64,000 bases of DNA from Saccharum officinarum (Eukaryota > Streptophyta > Magnoliopsida > Poales > Poaceae): the NCBI GenBank assembly GCA_020631735.1, contig CM036162.1:94040401-94104400 (forward strand), given 5' to 3'. Numbering within the stretch: position 1 is the first letter of the stretch; the number at the start of each line of letters is the position of its first letter. Below, in pieces: positions 35,439 through 48,900 of this stretch. Position numbers and translations under genes: made by a program. Below the pieces are notes generated by a model. That model saw nothing but the letters and a program-made list of their open reading frames with translations. It made no database searches and had not been told where the DNA came from.

Positions 35439-38400
35439 TGTCACAGAACCTCCTAATTATGATGGTCTACATGTACCTGTCATCGTCATAATGACCTCTG
35501 ACAACCGTACTTATGTTTCTCATAACTTAAAAGGCATGCTTTCCTCCGAACAGGATCTAATCACAGGAGTATTGCAATATTACAACAGTTTATTCAAAAT
35601 ACCATCAGAGTAAAATAGCGGAAGTCTTACAATAACTTAAGTTTACAAATCACAGTTTTCAAACTTCAAACCTTATGTAACATTATTACAAACCGGTAGT
35701 AGAGAAGTATTAGTACTAACTTTATTACAATCACACAAACGAAGTGTCTTGCCCAAAGGCCACACAGTCTACTCGTCGTCACTTTCTTCAGCCACAACGG
35801 TCATGCAACAAGGCTCAAAGCAGACTTGTTCATGAACCGCACCTGCAACAAGGGGTTTAACAAACCCTGAGTACAAGAGTACTCAACAAGACTTACCCGA
35901 CTAGGAAAAGACTCTAAGGGCATGCTAGCTTTAGGGAATCAAGGTACGGGTATTCAAGAATCAAATTTTTTTTTGCAAAAAAGCTTACTAAAATAAGTCC
36001 TTACCTTCATTATTTTACTTTTACCATTGATGGTTCATTAACCAATTCTAAGTGATCCTAATCTAGATCAAAGTAATTCTCATTAAGACCTTTCTCATTC
36101 ATTCTTTCAATTCCAGTTCTTACCTACGATGTTGGTGCAAGGCCAAGACTCCTTTCTCGTGGAGCAACGACGATTCGAACCGCTTCATTTACCCAGCTGG
36201 AGATTCCTAACCACACGATATATGTAGAACCGAATCTTGCATATATCAACTCTTACCTGAGTAACCCAAAACCAGAACGTATCCATCGCCACCCGAGAGC
36301 ACAATACTCCTCGAACCCGGCCCAATTCTAGCTCCGAGGGTACACGCTACTCTCGCCATCTCTCCACTCCCAGTGCGAGGTTAGTCGTTCTCGTAATGGA
36401 ATAGTCAAAGTAAGACTTACCCGACATGGGTACATGGCTAGTACTAATAAAAACTCCATGACGCGAGGGCCAACAACGTACGGTCCTTAACTGATAAGGC
36501 AGAAACACTACACTGAGACTCCTTTCCCAATGCAAGTTAGCAGTGGCCAAACCACTCGTCTGATCTTATAAGTTTATTCTCATATTTTAATATTTATTAA
36601 GTATGCCATCATGGCCATGTAAACATTCATTTAAAAAGCTTAACTCATAAGCATAGCGAAGCATACTACACATTTTCAGTAAAAATAGGTATCAAGGGTG
36701 ATATCACAATAATCAAGAATGACAATGCAGCAATTTGGTTATCACTCAATTCCTAATTACTTAATGCAGTAAATCCTAGTATAAATAATAAAGATTTGTA
36801 AAACTCAAGGTAGGGTTTAAATGCATCGGGGCTTGCCTTGCTCTAACGCGACGACTGACTCGGACTTGAAGACTCCGACTTCCGGTCCGGAACCCACCGA
36901 CGACAACTCTTCTTCGAAGACTTGCTCGTCAACTTTGACTTCCTCGAAAGCGGAAACTACACGAGTATATAACATGTTTCAACATGATGCGGTGATAAAC
37001 ATGATGTTTGATGATGATATGCCACGGTTTACGACTTGAGTATAACTTTCCTTCGCGGTACAGTCGCAAAACAGTAAAACCTACTAACTAATAGCGATAA
37101 CTTAAGCGATACTAACGTTTCTTACCAAACATGTTACTAACGAGCTCAATCAGGAAATTAAGGTGTCAAGGATCACCAAGAATTAGTGACCCAAGGTCAT
37201 CACTCGATCAAAAAGGCACACGACACTTAAAGTTAACAATTTAACAACTATTTAAACATTTAATTAATTAGTACATAATTAATAATAAATTAAACTTCAT
37301 CTAATTGAGCTTAAACTTTTTCTAAGGATTAATCATGGCCTAAAACAGTGTCAGAATAAATTTCATGAGTTTTGGATTAATAATTTAACTACTAAAATTT
37401 ATGGAAGTTGCATTTAATATTTAATTGAACTAATTAAATAACTTGCAAAAAGTAATCAAATTTAGCATTTACTATTTTTTCTAAGTAGTTTACATCTTGA
37501 AAAGCTTACACAAAATTTTTTACTATTTTTGGAGCTCTACAGAATTTTTAATGAAATAAACAAATACTATTACTATTCACATTTTTAAAAAAGAAAAACA
37601 AAATTCATCTCGGTCCGCTTTCCCTTCCTTCCTCCGGTTCGGCCCAGCCGAATGGCCCAGCAGCACGGCCCGCTCGCGCGCGCTCTCCCTCACTCTCTCT
37701 CTCGCTGATAGGGCCCCTGCCCGTCAGCCCGGGTCAACCCCGGCTGCAGCGACGCTGACCGCCGGTGAGCTCGCCGACGATGATCTCCCCGACGACACGG
37801 TCTACACCAACAACTTTGCCTCCCTCTCCCGAACACGTTGGTGCCACTTTGACCCACTCTAGCAACCCTGAGCACCAACGTCGACGATGACGACGGCGAC
37901 ACCAACTCCCGCGATGGTGGACGCAACGGACGACGGCCTTTGCTACGGTAGCGACTAAACTGAGGAGAGCTTCATGCTCTAGAGCTCACCCAACACGTGC
38001 TGACACGCTTTGCCGAGACGGAGAGGTGGTGGAGTGGATGATTCACAGCGGCGGTGCTCCGGTGAGGTGAGCTGGTGGCGGAGATGGCGTTCTGACACGG
38101 CTAGGGCAGTAGAGTGCAAATTAGCAAGCTTATGAGCACCACGACATCAAGGCAGTTCTAAGCGTGAAGATGCTACTAGTTGAAGCTCACCGGAGAAGGC
38201 TGTCGACGACGAGGCGGGTGCGGCGGAGCTCTGACCGGAGCTGAAGAAGACGTGGCTTCGGAGGCAGTTTGGGGTGGCGAGATGGAGTGATGGTGGGCTC
38301 AGATGAAGCGTGGGGTTATGGCGGAGCTGGCTGCAAGAGGGAGTGGCTTGCGGTGCAGTGGTGGTGATGAATTTCGCCGGCGAAAACCAACGGCGGCGAC

Positions 38401-39486
38401 GGCTAACATAGGAGAGAAACACAACAATGACGACGACGAAACGTCCTTATATAGATGGCCAGGGAACGTGACGTGGCCGCGGGAAGGTGCGCGAACGCAA
38501 GCTAGCCAGCTGGGGTGAGCGAGAAGGCCGTGGAAGCCGCCCGGCGGCTCGTCGGTGCCCATGCCGTCTGCTGCCCTGCTGTGATTCGTCGGGGCACTGT
38601 AGCTCTCCCCCAAACTTGCAATTTCAAACTGTTTTTTTCAAATTACTCCCAAATTCATGTAGCAACTTGAAAAATTCCTAAGATATGAAATCTTTAGAAT
38701 TTCAAGCTCTACAAGTTTTGTATTGAACACTTTTTCAAATTCGAATTAAATTTTGAAATTTGAGTTTAAATTCAAAAGGGGACACTTTTTGGAAATTTGG
38801 TAATTTAGAAATTACTTTGGATTTTGTATTGAAACTTCAAAAACTCCAAACACCAAAGTTGTAGCCCTTGAAAAGTTCTACAAACTTGGTTTTAAACTTT
38901 TTCCCAAATTTTGCTTAGATTTTGAATTATTTCAAAAGGGGTAAAACATGGTTTTGGATTTTAGGGTTTTCAGAGGAATTTTCAATTGAAATTTGTTGCT
39001 ACCTTAATTGGTGATTATTTAATGATCAAACCATCATCCAAGGGCATCATTTAGACAAGCATAACATGGTTGACCAAATGCCACTCTTGGTTGATCAATT
39101 TAGCTTTTGAAAATCTTTTTAATATTTCCCCAAATTTGAATTCAAATTCGAATCGGAAAACTCGCGACAAGTTTTTGGATTCCAATTCAAACTCAAACTT
39201 GGAGCTTCATTTTACGTGTCGTACTTGAGTTCATACCCTACACTTGACACTAGTGTGTAACACAGTCACACATCTCAAAATACGCAGGGCATAGACTAAG
39301 TATTTGCGGTGGCATTCGAAATTAGGGTTTTCGGTTTGAATCACACCACTGAGAAGCACATCCAACCTAGAAAGGTAAACTCATTTTAGTTAATGCATAA
39401 TAGGGTTGACCTAATCATGGATGCTTTGTGATGTAATATGATGACATGACAGGTTAATTAGCAACCATAACACCCGAGGTGTTACA
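35439..39486 (-). mobile_element. Giant solo-LTR-like retroelement unit (4.05 kb), TSD CGCTA
   Basis: On the minus strand it begins TGTAACACCTCGGGTGTT and ends AGGAGGTTCTGTGACA, the TG...CA form of a plant LTR. CGCTA flanks both sides (35434-35438 and 39487-39491). No terminal direct repeat is visible inside, nor any gag or pol frame, so a single LTR is the simplest reading. A minus-strand TATATAAGG motif at about 38446-38454 fits a promoter about 1 kb into the LTR. The alternative is a large noncoding retroelement derivative (LARD). A related LTR begins at 63045 in the opposite orientation. Confidence 0.7.
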
Positions 39487-39491
39487 CGCTA

Positions 39492-39799
39492 CCTCCACTC
39501 GCGCTTTGCATCGTCGCTGCCATCCCGCCCCACGCCCAACCCACCCTCTGCGCCATCGCTGTTGTCCCCACTCGCCCTCTATGTTACCGTCGCACCAACA
39601 CCCACCATCTGCGCCACTAGTGCCACGTCCACCTGCCTTCTGCGCCACCACCACACGTGTCGCCCCCACCCCGCCCTCTGTGCGCTGCCGCCTAGCTTCA
39701 CGTTGCTGGCCTGCGCCGCCGGCGAGCTCTACACCGCTGACCTTCACGCGTCGACGAGCCTTCATTCGGCGAAGCAGCAAGGAGATGTTACGCTGAAAG
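39492..39799. other. GC-rich spacer, no gene
   Basis: CCACC/GCGCC-rich DNA resembling the GC-rich DNA next to the other TTGCAACAT block; probably transposon interior. Its open frames have no recognisable domain. Confidence 0.45.
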
Positions 39800-40245
39800 C
39801 ACATGTTACAAACGTATGTTTCAACTTTCAAGTATTTTCGGGTGTTTTAGAGGTATGTTGCAAGTGCTTTATATTGATGTTGCAAAAGTAGATCGGGATG
39901 TTGCACATGTTGCAAGTGTTTCTTCTGGCTATATACGTATGTTTCAAATGTATGTTACAAATGTTTTATTTGTTTCAGACGTATGTTGCAAATATTTCAT
40001 CCGGATGTTGCAAAAGTAGATCTGGATGTTGTATATACATGCATGTTGCAAGCGTATGTTTCAAGTGTTTAAGGTGTTTTGTATATATGTTGCAAGTGTC
40101 TTATTTCAATGTTGTATATGTTTGCAATGGCTACACATATGTTTTCAAGTTTTCCGGTGTTTTTGCAAGTGTTTCAGTTGTACGTATGTTGCAAGTGTTT
40201 CATCTGAAAGTTGCAAAAGTAGATATGTTATTGCACATGTTGCAA
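39800..40245. repeat. Degenerate ATGTTGCAAGTGTTTC repeat block (orientation 2)
   Basis: About 445 bp of variants of ATGTTGCA(A)(G/A), GTGTTTCA and TACGTATGTT, repeated at 20-35 bp. It is the reverse complement type of the block at 12240-12510. Confidence 0.65.
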
Positions 40246-42129
40246 TAAGACCCACTTGCCACAGCCACCTGCTAGGGCATCGCCAAGCGGGCGCAGACAG
40301 TCCTGCATGCATGCGTGTGGATAGTGGAGGGGCGCGACAGGCGGCGCAGGCCCGCATGGGCGTGCCCACGGTACTTTTTATCCCTTCATCCTCTCGATCA
40401 ACACCTTTCACTGACAATTAAGGCCATGCTCATCAACACTCCTGATCTTCCTCTCGATCACCACCGCCATGCTAGGTCGAATGAATCGAAGCGAAGACAT
40501 CTTTCACTGACAAGGTAGGGGCTATCACAGTTTTTGAAGTCCGAGCAGCACCCCAAAGCCGAGACACTTTAAGACCACTGAATGAACAAGGCGACCTCGC
40601 CAGATATAGGGTAGAATAAACCTTTTCTTTTTAGAGGGAAATATATAAGCAATGACATCACTAAGCACCAACGAGGCCGAACTGGCAGACCAAAGAAGAA
40701 CTATATAACCAGGAGAGCAGATCGACCACCAATGATGATTAGAGAGCAAATCCTACCTCACTACTGCTTCGTCAAAGATCATAGGAGCCACACTCTCACC
40801 TTAGAAGCAGATGAAGGGAGCAGAAATTCCATGGGAGCTCCGTATTTACACTGGCATAAGCAAAACTTACATAAAACTCCTCCATCCGTCCCAAAAAGTT
40901 GCACATCTTGTTTTTTAGTAAGTTTGAATAACTTTATATATAAAATAACATCAATATTAGAACTTCAAATAAATTTATTATAATATATGCCACGATTAAT
41001 CTACTAATACTTATAAGCATCGCAAATATATTGATATTTTTTTGTTATATATATACTTGGTCTAAATTTTTAAAAAACTTGACTTCTCAAAAACAAGATG
41101 TGCAGTTATATTAGGATGGAAGAAGATATTATTATATGGGATATAAACAACTGCACTTTATATCCTCGGTTCTCGCACCACTAGAGTCGGCAAGGTCACT
41201 GGAGTCGAGTGCATGCACCCCTTCTGGTGTCGTCCTAGTCATAACGGGAGTGTTGTGACGATAGTGATGGCACAAATGCTCTCTAACTAGAGTCGCTACA
41301 TAGTTATCGATATCAAGGTAGCTGATGTTGTAGTAGACGAGGTTAGTCCATGTTAAATACACAATAAAAATAATTTCTAACACCCTTGAGAAGACAATAC
41401 TATTCTAAACTTAAACTACATGTTACATGTTATTAATATGCAATCAAAATTTGAATTATATTTTTTATTTGGAATTTTCCTTGCATGTCTTGATGGTTAA
41501 GTGAGACATTGCACGACGGGTTGTGTGTTGTTCGCGCTGTGGTTTGTAAGGGTTTGTCTCGGCCTGCATCTTTTGTTTCATATTTGGCCTAGTTTATGTT
41601 TTGTGATACCATGTAAGACTCAAATAATTATAAGCAAGAAACATAAACTTAGAGCATGATTTTTGATGTAAATTAGTTTCATATTTTCTAAGTTAAAAAA
41701 GTCTTCTAAAATAAATTAAATGTATATTTTTCAAAAGAAACCAGTTGGATATTTTTTTTAAAAAATCTACAATTTATTAATAAAGTCTAATTGAGCCTCT
41801 AAAACTAAAGTACGATTTAAATCTCTGATGGCTTATGCGACGGACGACTAACTGATGCGTCACCTAGACTTATTCAAAACCACTCAAATGTTCTCTTGCG
41901 CCACCAAAAATTCGATTTTCCACTTAAAAGGAAGCAAATTGAACTTTTGTAATAGTTAAGGAAGTTCATGTTAGCCAAAACGCTTTGAAAACTGTTCAGA
42001 AAGGTAAATTAGATGATTTAATTTTTGAAAATATCGAAATTTTTTTTGGTTTTCCAATTAAAAGACGCAAATCAACCTTTCGTAACAATGGAGGAGTTCC
42101 GATAGATTAGATCAGGATAGAGCAGATTA
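40246..42129. other. Intergenic with a Stowaway, no gene
   Basis: 40246-40520 is the GC-rich flank of the repeat block. Apart from the MITE listed at 40880, the rest is AT-rich DNA with no coding signal I can support. Confidence 0.5.
40880..41130. mobile_element. Stowaway-like MITE
   Basis: Left end ACTCCTCCATCCGTCCCAAA followed by AAGTTGCACATCTTGTTTTT; right end AAAAACAAGATGTGCAGTTA then ATTAGGATGGAAGAAG is its inverted copy. AT-rich interior. Confidence 0.7.
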
Positions 42130-42910
42130 GTGGGCAAGTGGGCGTAACCGTAATCTTCACCCTGCGCCCCTCCCCCTTGTTCTCCGGTTCCCCGCGGCAT
42201 ACTCTTTCCTGCTCTCTCCCTCTCTCTTATCTCTCTCTCGGTTCTCCCGTGTCCCTCGCGTGCGCTCTGTCTCTGGTGGCGCCGCCTCCGCCGCCTCCAC
42301 CGCCCTGCGCCAGGTACCCAGACCTTCGCCGGCGACGAGCACCCCCCCCAGGTGCGCCTACCCTTTCTCTTCCGTTCCTGCTGTGCGAAACGGAGCACCC
42401 AAACCCAAGCTATTATGCGTTCGGATCTGATCTGATCCAGCTACAAGTGTAGTAATAGTATACATGTATTATGCACACGAACTTTTTTCCTTTTTTTTTT
42501 GAAAAATTGGGTGTACATGTGTACATCGATGTCCTTTACTGGGTCCGCCCTCTATTAATAGTGTCTCGTCAATTGTGTTGCTTAGATTAGATTGTTCCCC
42601 TTTTTGAGACCTTCTCTGGCTAGAATTTGATTGTTGACGGCGAGTCGATGGGTCATTGGTGTATGCTTATCTGGTAGTTGTGGTGTACTGGTAATTTATC
42701 TCAGTTTGGTTCAGAAGTGTGAATATTGCTCGGTCTTCAGTGTTTACCCCTTGATGAATCAGTGTATGAATCCCCGTTTCTGTCTCCTACTGGCAATTCT
42801 TTTGTGCTGGACCTTGCTATGTAATCAAGTGTTGTTTGTCTGATGCGTATGTTATAGCATCATTTTGTGGTTACCTTAGTTGCTGAAATTGTTTCTTGGA
42901 AAATGACAGA
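42130..42910 (+). other. 5' UTR exon and leader intron of the ATI1-like gene
   Basis: A CT-rich leader (42160-42350) with donors CCAG|GTACCC (42313) or CCAG|GTGCGC (42351) precedes an AT-rich stretch ending GACAG|ATCAGATTCG at 42909. The start codon lies 15 bp inside the next exon. This is a common plant leader-intron layout. Confidence 0.55.
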
Positions 42911-42924
42911 TCAGATTCGTGGAT

Positions 42925-45900
42925 ATGGCTGATAATGAGAAGGAGGTGGGGGAGGGAACCACCCCCCGAGGGGCGGACTGGGAAGTTGTGACTCTCACAG
43001 CATCTGCCTATGAAGCGGTGCCAGGGCCTGTCGGAACGGAAGTAAAGCCAATTAATGAAGACCAAGAGCGTAGTTCATCCAATGAACTGCTCAGGTCTGA
43101 CCACTTTGTGTTTCCGCCGAGTGAGCACGAGAACCTGCCACTACAAACCAGTTTTGATGAGATACAGCCTGAGAAGGATGTGCAGAAACCTAGTACCAGC
43201 GTGGAGGATTATAGTGTCAAGAATGATGCTGGGTCTGAGAGAGTTCAGTTTGATGATGAAGGGAAACACCTCTCAGATGATGATGTGGAGATGAGAGATG
43301 ACACGCCTGGGTACGGTTCATTTCACTCTGAAGATGATGCACTTGGTTTTGTTTCCCATGATGATGGCAATGAGTCTGGTGAAGATTTTGATGACAAGTC
43401 AGGACACCCTTCAGAGCCCGCAGACAGCAAGAGCTGTGATACTGGTGCCTCGTGCAAATGTTGGTTGAAGAAGCATATGACATGCCTGTATAACCAAGCA
43501 AAGGAAACAAATGCTATCTGGACAGTGGTGGTTGCAGCTGCACTAGTTGGTATTGTGATTTTGGGACGTTGGCACAAAGATAAATTGCACCTTAACCAGC
43601 TTAAATGGCGCTCTGGCTCAGCAGTGAGGTATGTTAACCTCTTGTTTCCTACAATTGTACACATTATTTCATAGGTCTGAAGTATTTAGTCAACTTATTC
43701 GCCTTTTTATAGTGTTCTGCACTTATATTGGCTCAATATGTGCACACAAGCGCATGTGGTTCCTCTTGTGGACATCTGCAGTTTGGCCTAGAATATCTGC
43801 ATAAGTGCATAGTTTATAGTGGGTCTGATTGGTTGCTCGCAAAAGACTTGCATTGCATTAAGGGTTATACTGCATAGGCTGCGCCTGCATAAGTTAATGC
43901 AATTTGTTGTTGTTTGGTTAAGCTGTATTGCTCTATTGCATTGTTTGTGTCTCTGTTTGGTTGAATGTATAGTGGCAAGCTGTATCTAGCAACCTGTGTT
44001 TGGTTGCACTGCACAACTGACATTGGCATTGACAATTCATCGAACACCCATGCTGCTACATCCCAGGTCGCCGACCTCTGTCTCCTCGTATGCATCGTGG
44101 GCCGGAGATGGTGAGGAGGAGGCCGTGAAGTCAAAGGCCATGCATCCTTTGTTCTACCGCTCTGAGCCTGTAGGTGTAGGGTGTGGTTCGGTAGTTTGGG
44201 AATTGAGCCGGTGTGCTTCTCAGTTTCTGGTCGTTGTCGCATGGAGGAAGGACGCGTGCAGCGGGCTGGCGGCGGGGTAGATGACACCTGCACGCGAACA
44301 ACGGTGTACGTGGGGTGAAGCAGCGAGAGCTCGCCGCACGCGTGGAGCTCGTCCATGAGCAGGCTCCGACCTCCAATGGCGTCCACCATGCTGCTGAGCG
44401 CGTGCAGCGGTGCAAGGGAGCCGGACGCAGACGCCGGTAAGGAGGTCGTCGGTGCTGGCCTCGAGCGTGAGAAGCACCTGTAACGCCGCCCCGTGCACCT
44501 CGTCGGCCTCCACTCTCCGAGCGCCGCGGGCACCTGCAACGCTGCCCTGTGTACCTCCTCGACGGCTCGACCTCCACTCTCTGCTCGGCGTCCCGCGGCT
44601 CTCGTAGCATGACCCAGGGAGGAGAGCGGCGCTGTGGCAGTGGCACATCCGCAACAGGCTGCACAGCGGGTGCAGGCACCGCACAAGCCAAGCCTACATA
44701 GTGGATACGACCAATTCTGAGCGCATCTGGTTGTGCAGTCAAGAGGTGCTTTGAGGAGAGTGCTAGCCTGTATAAGAAGATATGCAGCGAACCAAACAAT
44801 TTAGCTTTGCACTATGGTGTCCTGGATAAGAAGATATGCTGGCAACCAATCAGACCCAGTATATTTCCCTTGGTAATAGTCAAATTCATTTTGCAGTTCT
44901 GGCTGATATTACCTGTCTCATCCTCTTAGTTTCTAGTGTAGTAGTAACTAGTAAGGTGGCAGTATATTCTGAAACTGATGGTTGGATGCTTTGGCTGCAT
45001 TTCAATGGTCGTTAGTCATGCTAGTTTTATGGGTGTGATTTTGGAATTCAATCTGGTCTTTATTGACCTCGAGAAGGCATATGACAAAGTACCGAGAAAT
45101 GTCATGTGGTGGGCCTTGGAAAAGCACAAAGTCCCAACTAAGTACGTTACCCTCATCAAGGATATGTACAGGGATGTGGTGACGTTTGTCCGAACATGTG
45201 ATGGCGACACCAGTGACTTTCCAATTAAAATAGGACTGCATCAGGGGTCAGCTTTGAGCCCTTATTTATTTGCTTTGGTGATGGATGAGGTCACAAGGGA
45301 CATACAAGGTGATATCCCTTGGTGTATGCTTTTTGCTGATGATGTGGTGCTAGTTGACGACAGTAGGGCGGGGGTTAATAGGAAGTTAGAACTATGGAGG
45401 CACACGTTAGAGTCGAAAGGGTTCAGACTTAGTAGGACTAAGACCGAGTACATGAGGTGCGTTTTCAGCGCGACTAGGCACGAGGAGGGAGACGTTAGCC
45501 TCGATGGGCAAGTGGTGGCCAAGAAGGATACTTTTCGGTATTTAGGGTCGATGCTACAAAAGGATGGAGACATTGATGAAGATGTTAGGCATAGAATTTC
45601 AGCCGGCTGGTTGAAATGGCGTCAAGCTTCTGGCGTTCTCTGTGACAAAAGGGTGCCTCAGAAGCTGAAAGGTAAGTTCTATAGGACGGCGATTCGTCCG
45701 GCGATGCTATATGGTGCTGAGTGTTGGCCTACAAAAAGGCGACATGTCCAGCAATTGAGTGTAGCGGAGATGCGTATGTTGCGTTGGTGTTGTGGGCACA
45801 CAAGGAGGGATAGAGTACGAAATGACGATATTCGGGATAGGGTTGGGGTGGCACCAATTGAGGAGAAATTGATTCAACATCGGTTGAGATGGTTTGGACA

Positions 45901-48900
45901 TGTCCAACGGAGGCCTCCTGAGGCGCCGGTGCGTAGTGGAGTTCTAAAGCGGACCGATAATGTAAAGAGCGGTAGAGGTCGACCTAAACTAACTTGGGAC
46001 GAGTCCGTTAAGAGAGATCTTAAGGAGTGGAATATCCCCAAGGATTTAGCTATGGACAGGAGCGCTTGGAGATTAGCAATCAACGTGCCTGAACCGTGAC
46101 CTTTTTTGTCTTGTGCCCTTTATGTCCCTTTATGTGTCTCCCTGTTTCTCGTCTCTTTTGGGTTTCATCTCTAGTCTACCCCAACTTGCTTGGGACAAAA
46201 GGCTATGTTGTTGTTGTTGTTGTAATCTGATTGGATAGCAGTTATACCAAATTGCATCCATTGCCTAAAGAAGATTTTGATTAGATTCATTCATCCTATG
46301 TATATGGACTAGTAACTAAGGAATAGACTCATCTAGTTCGAGGTTTTTTTTCTTCTGAATTCAAGTTGAACTATCCCTGGTATTAATCTGATGTTTTAGA
46401 CACTGCTAAGTGAAGACACAGGATCACATGCTCATATTAAATCTGTCTATTACCTAAGTCATTTTATATCTCCGAGATCACCTATCTTCATGACCTATGG
46501 GCAAAACAATTGGGCCTTGCAAAAGTTTGTAGTATATATGACATATGAGTTAGGGCTATTTCTAGAAGATATAGGCGGGTCCCTCTCTAAATCCTATAAC
46601 ATGAACAAAGGACATCTTGCACCTACATCATTTTTTTTTGAATTTTTGTGGGTTGTGTTCTACATATGATTGTTTCTATTTTTGTTGATAAATGATAATG
46701 CAAAGGATACGCCAATCAAATTTCTTATTTAGACATGGTGCAGCTTTCGTCAAGTATTTTTCAATCTGTATTAAATCTGGATTTGTGCTAGAACCTAGGA
46801 TATTTTGGTATATTACTCCCCCAGTTTCTAAATTATAGTTCACTTTGGCTTTGTATAAATCAAACCTCGGACCATGTTTTTTAGAAAAACATATTGATAT
46901 CTACAAGATCAAATAAATTCTATATCAAAATATATTGCATGAAGAATCTGATGAAATGAATTTGATGTCTAGATGAGTAGGTGTTGGTGATGTTTTCTAC
47001 AAACTTGGTCAAAGTTAAAGAAGTTTGACTTGGGATAAAACCAAAGTGAACTACAATTTGGAACGGAGTGAGTACTTGGTTTAGGTTCTGATATCGAAGT
47101 CAAACTCTTACATGCTGATATTGAAGTCAAACTCTTACATGCTTACTTGGATATTGAAAAAACATTGCCTGTTTGAAAACTACATTTGATATCAAAGTCT
47201 TGTACTCTTGTTATATTTGGTACGTAGCTTGGATGAAAACCATTTCTGTATTCTATATCTCTGTGTTCTGTATAAATAAACATTCTTTTAACTTCCGTTT
47301 TTGGTTGTTGGAGGGAGAACAAGCATCAAATCTTTGTTTGCATATCACCAGACTAGTGCTATTCTAGTCAGTTTTCATATTATGTGAACTTTGCATCATT
47401 CTCGCCTATTTTATTATGTGAATAGTCACTCTGAAAAGTGTGTTGGATTATTTACGTTTTAGAAATTAGAATTAAGGTTCTTGATTGACATATTTTTGTG
47501 AATTTATTTACATGGTTGCTACCATGTTTGTGTTTTTTTTTTTTCAATTCACTACTTTGTGAATCCATTTTGTTAATGCAGTTTTCCATTTTTTTTTGTT
47601 AATGCAGTCTCCAAATTTTTCTTCCTAGTACCATCCCCTAATTTGGAAAGCTAATTTCAAACTTTTTTTTTTTTTGCATCTCATCATTTTGCTAATCCTT
47701 CAACTTGGATCTGTAGCAATGACCTATCATGCTGACTTCGTTCCGCATATGCTACAAATCAGTTTTATTTGCCTTAAAAATGTCTAATAAAGTGATCATG
47801 ACAAGTATTTCGATGTAAGGTTACTCAATGGTTTAGAAGTTGAACATTGGTTGTCTATTGAAACACATCGGGGAATGGTTAATTGGATTAACCCTTTCCA
47901 AGCAATGTGATTTTACCGATATCTGTACTAATCCCTCGGTTCCAAATTATAAGACGTTTTGGCTTTTCTAGATACGTTGCATTTGCTATGCACATAGATA
48001 TACACTATGTCTAGAATCTAGATACATGGTAAAAGCAATGTATCTAGAAAAGCCAAAACGTCTTATAATTTGGGACGGATTTAGTACTTGGCAAATATTG
48101 TGTCATTTACCGAAATATGATCCTGCTCTTTCTCATATGTTGGTGCATACCATGCATCCATCAGTAATCAGCAAGTACTAGTTAATAATCCAGCAGTTGC
48201 TGCTTCATAGAGGCAGTTATAGCAACAGGTCCATGGTTTCAGCCATGTTTGAATTAATTCCTGTAACTTTTTATACTTTATTCTAGGGTGATGATTAAAT
48301 TTCTCGTGGTGTCTTGTAGTAACGCTATTAGCAAACTGAGTTTTTCTTTTCCTGTAGTGCTGAGTCCACAATGCTAGATTCTTGAAGCATTTTCCCCTGC
48401 TATAGCTTCATCACCTTTTGCATTTTAACCCTGTTCAGCTTTATTTAACAACTACTTTATATGTGGCTCATGTTGGGTTTCATTTCTAGCCTGCCCCAAT
48501 TTTCTTGGGATTAAAAGCTTGCTTCCTTGTTGTTGAGTATAGCTTCAGCTCTTTGAGGACTTGCTTCTTTGTGCTATATAAATGGAACTGCTGGTCCCAC
48601 TGATAGGGATGCAAGTGATGTACCCAATGGTATTTCTTGGTCAGCTATTTTTTCTTCATTTACCCCCTTAAAGTTTGTAAGTCCTAAAGCCCCCAACAGG
48701 TCACCCAGAACGAACTCTCACCAAAACACACACGAAAACAGTAGTATGGTGCTGCTCAAAGGCTTGCAGCTTTTCTGGTTTTCTCCTCTGTTTATACACA
48801 GCCGAGAGCTACAATTGTGTCTGAGATAGCCTCCTAGTTATTGCATACAATTATTTACTCAATCAGCCTATTATTATCCTTTACTACCAGCTAGAATGCT

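Noticed and set aside
39800..40245. Regular spaced repeats as CRISPR or coding repeats
   Set aside because: Words are degenerate with irregular 20-35 bp spacing and stops in all frames; fits subterminal transposon repeats.
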